DNA from: Echinometra lucunter | Lineage: Eukaryota > Echinodermata > Echinoidea > Camarodonta > Echinometridae | Assembly (NCBI GenBank): GCA_029962745.1 | Contig: CM057159.1 | Span: forward strand, 32,021,050-32,085,049 | Direction of reading: 5' to 3' | DNA: 64,000 bases | Shown here: positions 10,373 to 20,400 of the stretch, one piece after another | Layout of the letters: each line of letters starts with the position of its first letter | Position numbering within the stretch: position 1 is the stretch's first letter | Made by a program: the position numbers and the translations under genes | The notes under the pieces: model-generated | The model's input: the letters and a program-made list of their open reading frames with translations, nothing else | Database searches by the model: none | What the model was told of the DNA's origin: nothing

Positions 10373-12174
10373 CAGTGCGTCCCAAAAAAAACTTTACACT
10401 TTTGAAATGGCTGTCAAATGAAAAATACATGATTCTGGAAGAAAAGGTTTATATGTACGGATAGCTCATGGACTCAACTTTCATATGAGACCAAAAAGGC
10501 CGAAAATAATTCATGCTTGGGTGAGCACTACTCACTTTTGTAAAGGGTATGAAAATTAGGTTGCGCAGGAATTGCACCTTTCAAATTGTGAGAGATGAGT
10601 CCTTTGGAGGTTACAGAATTGAGGGTGATATAATGAATTCATGATCAGTTGCAATCAGTTTAAGTTTGCTGAGTGAATTTTATGGTTTTTTAAATCAAAA
10701 TTTTATGCATGAGTGAAAGGGAATTGCATTCATTATTGTAGCATTGTACCTTTCCCTGATAGACTCAGTGGTGTGTTCATGGGAGTCAGGATTGGGTGGT
10801 GGTACATGTTGTAGGGGAGTTGAGATAGGGTAAGACTTTGTTGGCTAGATGGGATAAGGGTCAAGAGGACATTATGCCCCCCCCCCCTCTCTCTCTCTCT
10901 CTCTTGCTTCCCGTGTGTTGGTGCATATCTTGACAATTCACATTCTTTGGTCTCCACTCCAAAATATCCAAACCACCTTCCCTTATCCCTTATAAAATAA
11001 AAAGAGCAAGATTGTGCATCGAAGGAGGAAGTGGACATGTGGACCATCGAACTCTGACCATTGAACCATTGAGACTCTGATTTTTAGTTTCCATCATCAT
11101 TTATCTTCCCCCTCTTTTCTCTTACAAGATGGATGAAGCAGTTGTAAAATTGAAATGAATGAAAATCAACTGAAAACAAAGATTGACATGTTCATTTGAC
11201 CAATTTGTGTTACACTGTACCGTTTTTTTTTTGTCCGAAACTCAACTGCTAAAATGACTGGTTGGTTGGATAAACTTTGATTGAGTGATTGACTGAGGTA
11301 TTGATTAATTAGGATTGATTTATTGATTAATTAGGATTGATTTATTGAATAATTCATTGATTGAAACAGCTGAATGGTGATTGAATGCTTGATTGATTAA
11401 TTGCTTGACTGATACATTGGTTAGTTGATTGATACCTAAATGTTGATCGTCTAACTTCGGTATTGATTGATTGACCGATAGAATGCAATTGACTTCGGGT
11501 GTCAATGGGGGATACCAGTCCCAGTCCAATTTTGGAAATGCAGGTAGAATTCGGGATAAGGGAATGTGGTCGGGATATTTTGGACAGGAGACCAACGGAT
11601 GTGAATTGTCAAGATATGCACAAGCACACCCAGGAAGAGAGAGGGAGGGGGGGGGGGTGCATGTCCTCTTAACCCTTATCCCATCTACCCAACAAAGTCC
11701 TACCTTACATCTCACCTCCCCCTGCACCATGTACCATTACCCAATCGTGACTCCCATGAACACACCACTGAGTCTACCAGGGAAAGGTGCAATGCTACAA
11801 TAATGAATGCAATAATGAATGCAATTCCCGTTCAAACATGCATAAAATTTTGACTTAATAAACCATAAAATTCACTCAGCAAACCTAAACTGACTGCAGC
11901 TGATCATGAATTTATCATATCACCCTCAATTTTGTAACCTCTAAAGAACTTACCTCTCACAAATTGGAAGGCGCAATTCCTGCGCAGCCTAATTTTCATA
12001 CCCTTTACAAAAGTGAGCAGTGCTCACCCAAGCATGAATTATTTTCGGCCTTTTTGGTCTCATGTGAAAGTTGAGTCCATGAGCTATTCATAAATATAAA
12101 CCTTTTCCGCCAAAATCATATATTTCTTATTTGGCAGCCATTTCAAAAGTATAAAGTTTTTTTGGGACGCACTG
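10373..12174. mobile_element. 1.8-kb foldback mariner-like element
   Basis: The tips CAGTGCGTCCCAAAAAAA and, inverted at the right, TTTTTTTGGGACGCACTG are flanked on both sides by TA, the Tc1/mariner target duplication. The inverted arms are unusually long, about 620 bp each (roughly 10,373-10,995 and 11,550-12,174), with easily alignable blocks such as TCATGCTTGGGTGAGCACTACT. The spacer between them is rich in TTGATTGATTAAT words. Both arms carry related open frames with GYFG-x-ET-x2-CELSRYA, mirrored by the inversion; no DDE transposase was recognised. It is probably non-autonomous. Confidence 0.72.
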
Positions 12175-12389
12175 TAGATCTACCGCAGAAAATGTTTGAG
12201 ATGAAGATGGAGGGCGCTGTAAAGTCGCTTAATGACAGGGGAAGAGATTGTCAGCGTGTCTGAAAGTGAGAAACTCTTTTCATATCTGTGATTGTTGTCC
12301 AGCTTAAGCTTAGGAAGAAAGAGATATACTTTTCTGAAATAGCTCCCTAATTAAAACGGTTAGGGAAGTTCGAAGTTGGGAAGTTTTAG

Positions 12390-12491
12390 GCCCAACGGTA
12401 TTATAGATCTACTGAATACGGCTACGGTAGCCGTGGTAGCAGGGGGCAACGCCGGCGTTATGGCGGTGTGTTCAACTTTGCGGATATTTAG
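12390..12491 (+). pseudogene. Short RG/Y-rich reading frame, possible gene fragment
   Basis: After a possible acceptor (AAGTTTTAG), one plus-strand frame of 34 codons reads AQRYYRSTEYGYGSRGSRGQ, then RRRYGGVFNFADI and a TAG stop. The arginine/glycine/tyrosine make-up recalls the low-complexity tails of RNA-binding proteins, and local G+C is higher than in the surroundings. No neighbouring exon was found, so it may be a last exon, a processed fragment or chance. Confidence 0.25.
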
Positions 12492-13559
12492 CCGACAGGG
12501 CAATATGAGCCCCTACGAAGGCTTTACGCAGGATTTGTCTTCTTGGTATGGCACGGGGGGGGGGGGGTAGGAATAATATATGTATAATATTAGAAGGAAC
12601 ACACAAGCGGAGGAACGAAGCGACCGAGTGGGAGTTTTTGCAGTTTTAGAATTGAAATTGAACGATCTAGTGCAAACTTTGGGCTTGTTTTTTTCTAGTG
12701 CAAACTTTGGGATTTTTTTAGAAATTTTCAATAAAGAAGTAAGGAAAAAAAAAGAAAAATGTTTTTGTTTTGTTTTTTTCGTGGGGGAGTGTTATATCAC
12801 TAGGTTGTTTATCATATGACCCAACTGCTCATGTATGTAAAACATTATGGGGATTTTTGAAAACAACATTTGGTAGATTCTTATTTTGAACAACCCGAAG
12901 ATTTTTAAAAACTGTTCTAACAGTGTACTGTAGGGCCTATATGTACGTACTGTCATGCACCCTGCCATTATGAGAGAATCGATGTAGGTGTAGGTATAGA
13001 CATAGATCTACCGGCAATGGTGGGCCTGGCTTATTAGCCAGCTGTACTCTTGATCAAGTAGGTCGAACTTTCCGAATTGTTTTAATTAGAAAGCAAGACC
13101 ACGCTGTGAATCTCTTTCTTCCTAACATTAAGCTAGCCAGCAATAACAGATATGCAAGAGTTTCTGTCCAAAACAGAAGAAACCTCAGAATTTATCAACG
13201 AACTGTTAAAACTTTAACCAACTACACGTATATTTTAACCAACATCATATCTTTTAGCACTGAACAAAAAAGAAATAACCGACAAATGGTTAAAGTTTTA
13301 ATCAACAGCTTGTTAGACATGTCAGAGTTAGATGTTTGTTAGAGTTTGATCAACGCTACTGTAATTAACACTGAGCAAGTACATTTAACCAATACACAAT
13401 CAAAAATGTCAATCAAACAAAGGTTAACCACAATGAGTGATTCACCCGGTAATCTTAGGTTTATTAAAATTTAGCCTTATACCTTGTACCTTGTAGTCAT
13501 TATCCATGAAATCCTCAACCAGGAAGGGTTCTTAGGGCTTGCGAGAGTGGTAGCATTAC
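12492..13559. other. Intergenic, no gene recognised
   Basis: Holds a G run near 12,556-12,567 and a repeated phrase TAGTGCAAACTTTGGG at about 12,668 and 12,697. Nothing coding was supported. Confidence 0.5.
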
Positions 13560-14962
13560 CAGGGGCGTCGCTAGACCTTTTTAAGTGGGGGAGGCGGGGG
13601 GGGGGGGTGGGGTAGAGGCCAGATTGCCGGCAAACAATGCCACCGATTGCCGACGACCAACGTCGATAAATTCAACCGTATAAAGCCCACGAGGCATGTT
13701 CAATTGCGTGCGTCTATCATATTTTCCTTGTAAATTATATATTTGTTAACCTCACTTGCCGAATGTGTTTCCTTTCCGAAAAAATCCTATATCTAAATAT
13801 AATACGAGCGAGCGCAGCGAGCGAGGAAAAATATACACTCTCTTTCGTATAAGTAATAGTTCTTCGTAACACTACATGACGGGCTTAAAGATATCTAAAT
13901 TATATATTTGGTCACCTCTCTCGCCTATTTCATTCGCTTTCAAAGACCATCCTAAATCTTAATATTATACTAGCGAGCGATGAAAAAATATATTTCCCAG
14001 ACCATCTTGTATGTAAATTTAATACGAGCGAATGCAGCGAGCGGCGAAAAAATCTATAGACTATTATTTATGCTAGAAGTGATAATTCTTCACCCAAATG
14101 CTCGATGGTATTAACTATGAGATACTTAACTTATACATGAACATTTGGTCACCTCGCTTGCTGAATTCGTTTGTTTTCCCAAATCCATCTTGTATCTAAA
14201 TATTATTCGAGCGAGCGTAGCGAGCGAAGAAAAATACATATATACTCCTTTTCATGATAGAAGTGAAAGTTCTTCATTAAAATACACGATGGGCCTTTAA
14301 GATATTTATTTTGCGATATGTGGTCACCTCTTTTACCTAATTTATTTGCTTTCAAAGACTCACCTGTATCTAGATATTATACGAGCGAGCGCAGCGAGCG
14401 AGGAAAATACATGTTTATAAACTCTTTTTTATGGTAGGTCATAATTCTTCATCAAAATACATGATGGGCCTCGCTTGCCGAATTCGTTTGCTTTCCCAAA
14501 TCCATCTTGTATCTGAATGTTTTTCGAGCGAGCGTAGCGAGCGAGAAAATATATAAATATACTCTTTTGCATGGTAGAAGTGAATTTCTTCATCTGCATA
14601 CACGATGGGCCTTTAAGATATCTATTTTGATATATTTGGTCACCTCTCCTACTTAATTTATTTGTTTTCAAGGACCATCCTGTATCTAAATATTATACGA
14701 GCGAGCGCAGCGAGCGAGGAAAAATATACACTCTCTTTCGTGGTACCAGTGTTATTTCATCATCAAAATGCACACGCAAACAAGCCGAATATGACTCTAT
14801 TTTTGCACCATACTCCACTTTTTTTTCTTTTTTCCCCCTTCTTTCTCTTCCCTCTCCTTTTTTTTTTTCTCTCTCTCTTTTTTTTGCCGACAGCGATCGC
14901 GAATTTTCCGACAAGAATTTTTAATGGGGTGTCACCCCCCCCCTCCTCTAGCGACGCCCCTG
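13560..14962. mobile_element. hAT-like element with an internal tandem array
   Basis: The element begins CAGGGGCGTCGCTAG and ends with the exact reverse complement CTAGCGACGCCCCTG. The flanking octamers AGCATTAC and GATATTAC share ATTAC (5 of 8), compatible with an aged hAT duplication. The interior is about seven irregular units, each carrying a CGAGCGAGCG(C/T)AGCGAGCGA box, then an ACTCTTTT...GTAGAAGT block, an ATGGGCCTTTAAGATAT block and a TTTGGTCACCTC block. There is no transposase frame, so it is non-autonomous. It has inserted just beside the 3' end of a LINE fragment. Confidence 0.72.
13803..14730. repeat. Degenerate tandem array of CGAGCGAGCG-box units
   Basis: CGAGCGAGCG-type boxes recur near 13,805, 13,972 (partial), 14,026, 14,208, 14,382, 14,526 and 14,698, spaced about 55-185 bp. 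The longer units share the sequence that follows each box. A diverged array of the same kind lies inverted at about 24,060-24,640. Confidence 0.7.
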
Positions 14963-14974
14963 GATATTACTTCC

Positions 14975-15310
14975 TTTGGTAATGAGGGGACTTTTGCATA
15001 TGTAATTTTGTTTTGAAGACATCTGTACTTTTGGAAGTGACAGTTTCGCTTGGGAGGCTGTTCCAGCGAGATATTGCATCTGGGAAAAATTAGTTTGCCA
15101 GCTGGCTTGTAGAGATGAAGTTGCAATAACTTAATACTGCTAATTTCGTCATGAGTTTTTCGTAGTTTAGCTACTTTCTTTGAAGCGTATTTGTCTAAAT
15201 CTAGATGGAGTTCTCCATGAATGATCTTATGGACGCTGATGAGGCGTAGACATTTCTTCTGTCCTCAACTTCCTCAAGGGAGGTCCGCCCGAGAATAGCC
15301 ATCACGTCAG
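14975..15310 (-). pseudogene. Non-LTR retrotransposon 3' ORF fragment (CR1/Jockey-like)
   Basis: Minus-strand frames, joined over frameshifts, give EVEDRR, LISVHKIIHGELHLDLDKY, then DAISRWNSLPSETVTSKST and VFKTKLHMQKSPHY. The order RR...L...HKIIHG...RWNSLP...V-x-S-x-S-x3-FK-x-L is the standard C-terminal end of reverse-transcriptase ORFs of CR1/Jockey/L2-type LINEs. The piece is short and frameshifted, hence dead. Its 3' side abuts the right end of the hAT-like element. Confidence 0.7.
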
Positions 15311-17086
15311 TGACACAGGATTCTCTAACCCATCACGAAATTTGACATTTGATCTACGTTCTAACAGTACTGCAGGCACAATTATTTTCTATCATTTATT
15401 TGAAAATTTCCTCAAGCAGGATGGAAATTCCTTTCAACATTAGTTGGCATACGTACAATTTGATATCTGTCATTCATTTAGTTCACTGGGTATTCATTAT
15501 TTTGCATTTAGGAACAGCCTAGCCATGGGGTACTTTGGGAGTCTACCCCCTCCTTCCCTCAAAATGGACCCCTCGAGATCAGCTCTACGCAAACTTTTCC
15601 AAATTGAATATCCGTTTCAGTCCACATGGTTTGTACTAGGATGATCTAGAGTAATTGGTTCGTGATGTTAAGCACAGGAAACCCCCCCCCCCCCCCCCCG
15701 TAAAACAAGGATTGCCTTTTTCAACAAGGAGTAGCCATTTCTTATACAATATACTAACTAAAATGCTCTGTTATTATGTCATCTTTCAAAAACAAATATG
15801 AGTGAAGCATTCATAATGATTATTATTGTACATTTATAAATGTTTGGGAAGAGCAAGGAAAAGCAATCAAACTTATCATTCAGAAAACACATGATGAGGA
15901 GCCATCCAACTGCGATATCGAAAGGTGTGCTCTTCATGGCCGGACGGAACTTTTGACGTTCAAGTTGGATAAGAGATTGCATGAGTATTTTCACAGTAGT
16001 AACATCTCCACAACTTTAATGAATTCTAAAATATTAAATTTTGTGACCTCCCACATAAAGTTAGTAATCCTTTTCACAAGTGAAATGAAAAAAAAAAAAA
16101 GTATCATCAGCAATGGCGGACCAAGTGGGTGGCGCTGGGGTGAGCTTCTCCCTATTTTTTTGTTTTTGTTTTGTAAGTAGTGTTGAGTTATTTAATTGAA
16201 ATCGGCTCCATCTCACGTTAGACGCGGCCATTGCGCATGAAATCGGCGCCTACCATGCCTATACGTTGCTTTACTGATAAAGCGTGCGCTGCTTTGCCCC
16301 GCGCCCCCACTTTTTGCATACCCTGGATTTATGGCCTCAGGTGACATCGCTCTCAGACCGACTGAAGAGTAAAGGTTAAGGTCGTTCGATTTATGATTTG
16401 GTTGCAGTCAGTGTGACTGGCGTACTAGTGCGTGCTTTCATTAAATCATCAATGCGAATTTTGATGAAGAAACAAAGTCTGCTTTATAACAATACTGTTT
16501 ATATAATATAATTTGCAAAGATTATCATGATCTATAGCACCTCCTGACGCCTGATAAAGACTACTTTATTGGACAGAGGAATCACGTAATGCATTAATAT
16601 TAATGATGTCATTATGCTGTAGTTCCCCGGATAAGGTTTATTGATGTGAATTTTAAAAAATAAGAGAAACTTGGGCTGCAGAGACAAAGGGAATTTTTTA
16701 TTACAGTGCAGTCTATAATAACGATGATATCCTTTGTGAACATCATATACATATTAAAAGCGTTTCGTGGCGCCGCATGAAACACCGCTATCATCGTAAC
16801 AAACACTTCTATGCCCATAGTTAAAACATTATAACCCGCATTAAAATGCCAATAAATATAGCAATGCATGGCATACTTCAGAATAATTTTGCATGATTCC
16901 CCATGGACAAAAGCCTTCAGAAATTTGTTTCCCCTTTTCTTGCTCAATACAAGGGAATGTAGTAAAGATATCTTTTCCTCACTAATAATCGGTTTATGAA
17001 GGAGTTTATGAAATTATAATCATTATTATTTTCAATATTATCATTATTATTAAAAGGGTTTTGGGGCATGTCCGGATATGTCTTCA

Positions 17087-17088
<2 letters not shown>
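15311..17088. other. Intergenic, no gene recognised
   Basis: Holds a poly-C run at about 15,682-15,700 and an A run near 16,088. Open frames here show no domain or splice context. Confidence 0.5.

Positions 17089-17167
<79 letters not shown>
17089..17167. repeat. (TA)n microsatellite at the left border of element copy A
   Basis: A TA run of about 79 bp with one AAATAAA interruption. It ends exactly where the CGTCG tip of the large element begins. Confidence 0.95.
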
Positions 17168-17354
17168 CGTCGCCGTTTTCACGAAGTGTCCCAAGAGGCA
17201 AAAATTGATGCAAATTCAGAAAATGATTTTTTTCGATATTTGAACCAAGTATCTCCACACCTACAATTTCACAAAATTTCAGAGTCTGATATTGCGTAGT
17301 TACGTCATACGTGACATCACGAGACGCTTGTGGTACATGATCATGTACGAAGTC

Positions 17355-17401
17355 CGTTTTCACGATCCGTCCCGTAAACTGCAGGACGGATCGTGAAAAC
17401 G
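17355..17401. repeat. Subterminal 18-bp hairpin of element copy A
   Basis: CGTTTTCACGATCCGTCC at 17,355-17,372 is exactly complementary to 17,384-17,401, with an 11-base loop. Each arm is one copy of the element's subterminal motif. The same hairpin is present in copy B at about 63,097-63,141. Such paired sites are plausible transposase-binding sites; this is inference. Confidence 0.75.
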
Positions 17402-17496
17402 AAATCGCAAACGGCGATGTGTACTGCATATTGCACAGTCGTTTTTACGAACTGTCCCCAAACATTGATGGCATCGAGGAGAGAAGGGCTTTTTTC

Positions 17497-17531
17497 ATGA
17501 AAGAAGGCAGTACTTGGAGCGAATATGTCAG
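17497..17531 (+). other. Exon-like segment 1 inside element copy A
   Basis: An ATG opens 11 codons (MKEGSTWSEYV) plus two bases and runs into a GTGATT donor-like site. The same sequence is present unchanged in copy B. If spliced to the acceptor at 18,743 the frame stays open in copy A, but copy B has a stop in the next segment, so coding is doubtful. Confidence 0.3.
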
Positions 17532-18742
17532 GTGATTAAATTTTACAATATTATGAACAAATCTACAAATGTAAAAAAATCGTATGTGCTCTAACAAGAC
17601 CAGAAAAAGACATTTTTGTTGCATAATTACAAGTTTTGTTCAATTCAGCCCCATGCGTAGCGTTGCGTGTAACTATTATCTAGCTCGAAAGTGCACGCTA
17701 AGTATGAATGGATGCAGCATCATGAAATAGGACCCACCGCTGAAGTTTAGGTTAAGTGTAGGTTTAATTAAAGGTTAAACTAACTTGTTTGTTGGGTAAT
17801 GATGTTTTGTTATTGATGCCTAGCTGGCCTAGGGTATCTTGGTACAAAGAAATCTTCATTTAGATATTAGGCCCTAATCCTAAACTAAGTTTAGATCTAA
17901 GTAAGATCCAGACCCGGTTTGACTGTCTAAGTTAGGGTTAGGGTTTGGCTTACCAGGACAGACATTATAAAGGGGTGTGGAGGGGATTCTCTAATATTAA
18001 AACTGACATTTTGTCACCTAGAATCAGACCATGTTTCAGTGGAATAAAAACTGGATATCAGAGGCCGAAGCTATATTAAAATTTTGGTCTACCATCTAAC
18101 GTTAGATCTAACCTATCCCAGCCTACTCATAATAGGCAGCCTCGGGTTTAAGCTAAGCCTGTAACTGTATGGTGTAGATTAGATCTAGACTATGCATTTT
18201 TTAGAACTCTGTTCCTAAATCCGAAAGTCTGACTCAGTTGTAATATATGCTAAAGATGTTGTAATTGCTTGCTCGAGCAGTGCACTAAAAGGCATCAGTC
18301 ATCCCTTGATAAGCACCATGCTAATTTAATTTAGTTGCTATGTTTCTACAACAATTAAGCAAAGCAATTGTTCCTTTTGGTAGAGGAAGAATTATTTTTC
18401 TCACATCTTATTTTTATCTTTTATATTTATTCTAGAGTTTATGCACACAAACCTCTAAACCCTGGGTTTTATCCTCAGTACATTAAATACATGTGATGTC
18501 AGTTTTTATTAGTGGGGTATTCACAGTTTGCTATTTATTTCAAACCATTATAATTGTAGGTATGATTCATTTATGTTAATATATATTATCATTAAATGGA
18601 GTTTGATTGAACAAGATTGTTGAAAGTTAGTACTGCTTCCAATACCACAAAATTCAGAGCTTGTTTGGAATAAATTTGTCTAGCCATTCTTTGAGAGTTT
18701 GTAATTGAAACTAAATAGTATCATCTTTTTATCATATTTCAG

Positions 18743-18817
18743 CTGGTGGATGTTAGTGACTTCCTCCTCCTATATTGATTTGGAAGGTTGCATTCAACCA
18801 GTGAAGAGTGTAAAGAT
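18743..18817 (+). other. Exon-like segment 2 inside element copy A
   Basis: Preceded by an acceptor-like ATATTTCAG and followed by GTAAGTAT, a strong donor consensus. The sequence is related to the segments near 19,172-19,315 and 19,778-19,900, as if one exon had been duplicated. Copy B reads CTGTAAGTG where copy A has ATGTTAGTG, which makes a stop or an earlier donor. This favours a non-coding exon or decay. Confidence 0.35.
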
Positions 18818-19171
18818 GTAAGTATCACAGCCATTTAATTCCATCAGGTTAATGCTTTATGGGGGATTTTATTTGTCTAAAAAGACACTTTGAATAACAC
18901 ATTGAAATTGTAATTGAAAGTGTAGTTTATCACTTAAATTATAATGCAGGCCACAAAGTAACATTCATATGAGTAAAGATAAGCAATTTATTTACATGGT
19001 ATAATATTTCGTTGTATCTGTGTACTTGTTTGGATTTGGCACTAGACTAAATTGATTAATACATGTTTATACTTTGGTCAGTTACATTAATATAATGCTG
19101 TGCTATTCTTTTTTTCTTTTCTTAAATGTAGTGGTCAAAGAATTCACTGTCGACTATCTTTCATATTTTAG

Positions 19172-19315
19172 TTGTGGACTGTTTGTGTGTCATCTAATCT
19201 TGCATTCAACATTGAAATCACTTTTCATCTGGTCCTGGTTAGTGTCGGCCCTGTCAAGTTTGCTCCTGTTAAACAGATGTGTCTTGCATTCTACATTTTC
19301 AGAAAGTAAGTATCT
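19172..19315 (+). other. Exon-like segment 3 inside element copy A
   Basis: Bordered by an acceptor-like ATATTTTAG and a GTAAGTAT donor. It shares CTTGCATTCAACA, CTGGTTAGTG, CTCCTGTT and AACAGATGTGTCTTGCATTC with the segment at 19,778-19,900. In copy A it is open (CGLFVCHLILHS...). The matching frame in copy B is also open, but the differences seen change amino acids, which argues against purifying selection. Confidence 0.35.
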
Positions 19316-19777
19316 TAGGCACTTAATTCTGTGAAAATCTCTCGCGGATGCCTTTGTTGTTTGGGTGTTTTGTTTTGTTTTGTTTTGTTTTTGTTTGTCT
19401 GTTTTCTTTTTTTTTTTTAATTTAAGTGCCAAATGATCCTAAGCAAAGATTTTGTACTATTTCATCAATACATATGAGCAATAGAAACAACAGAGATATG
19501 AAATAAATCTATAGATATTAAGTGATAGCTGTGTAGTCTGCAAGTGTACTTCTGATGAATGTAAAGCAATTCCTTGTACAGTAGACATCAGATTTGGAAT
19601 CCAATTCAATCCATTATTTTTTTTCACTATGTGTGCTTGCATGAATTTGGGAATAGAATAGAAAATATTTGATCACATGCAAAGTCATTCTCTGCTCAGT
19701 TACATTAAATATGTTTCCTTCTCCAAAATGTGTTCAAAGGTTGTTTAAGATGTTTCATTTAAGGTCAGATTTCTCAG

Positions 19778-19900
19778 CTGTGGACTGTTGGTACATTGTC
19801 CAATCTTGCATTCAACAATGAATCGCTTTTCAGCTGGTGGCTAGTACCCAGCCAGCTTCCTCCTGTTGAATAGATGTGTCTTGAATTCCATCCGTCAGTA
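19778..19900 (+). other. Exon-like segment 4 (diverged repeat) inside element copy A
   Basis: Follows an acceptor-like TTTCTCAG. It repeats the wording of segment 3: GTGGACTGTTGGTAC, CTTGCATTCAACAATGA, CAGCTGGTGGCTAGT, then AATAGATGTGTCTTGAATTC. It contains an in-frame stop and no strong donor, so it looks like a decayed tandem copy. Confidence 0.3.
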
Positions 19901-20042
19901 GTGTACAAATATTAGTTGTGTGTTCTTTTTAGCCATTTATAGTGATTTATTTCATCCAAGAGCCCTACAAATGTATCGATCATTAAAATGATTGATAAAC
20001 TCCATCGTTATTTGTATCCTTTAAGTATTTAGTAAATAGAAT

Positions 20043-20059
20043 ATGCATTTTGTAAATAC

Positions 20060-20099
<40 letters not shown>

Positions 20100-20400
20100 A
20101 TCAGAGACAGAGCCATCTCTACCTACTTTGCCCCCCCCCCTTCCATGACATGCCTTGACAGTCCTAGGCTGGCACTCCTCTTGGGAGTGTCCTGCAAGAG
20201 TTGTCAGAGATGCTCTTGGCCAAGTGAGAACCTGATAAAAAAGAAGCACCCCAGAAGATTCTGTTTCCTGCAAGGAGTTGGAGGTATAATCACTTTGCTA
20301 AATTTGGTTTTAGAGACTGAGCGAGGACTTATTCTAACTAGACACAATCTCAAAACAGTATCATTTCTCACAAGGACTGTCACATTGCATGTTCTGTAAT
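20043..20400 (+). other. 118-codon open frame in element copy A, doubtful coding
   Basis: The frame starts in a CT microsatellite and continues through MTCLDSPRLALLLGVSCKSC and similar sequence to a stop near 20,397. The corresponding part is open in copy B (about 60,332-60,078). Differences between copies such as K/N, F/L, N/S, R/Q and V/F change amino acids. It matches no family I recognise and is probably not a protein. Confidence 0.2.

Noticed and set aside
10733..11047. A 104-codon frame in the foldback element as a host gene
   Set aside because: Its mirror frame in the other arm (11,471-11,803) shows it is part of the inverted repeat; no family was recognised.
17935..17955. Interstitial telomere array
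   Set aside because: There are only about two TTAGGG units here and three to four in copy B, within a transposon; this is too short to be an ancient chromosome end.
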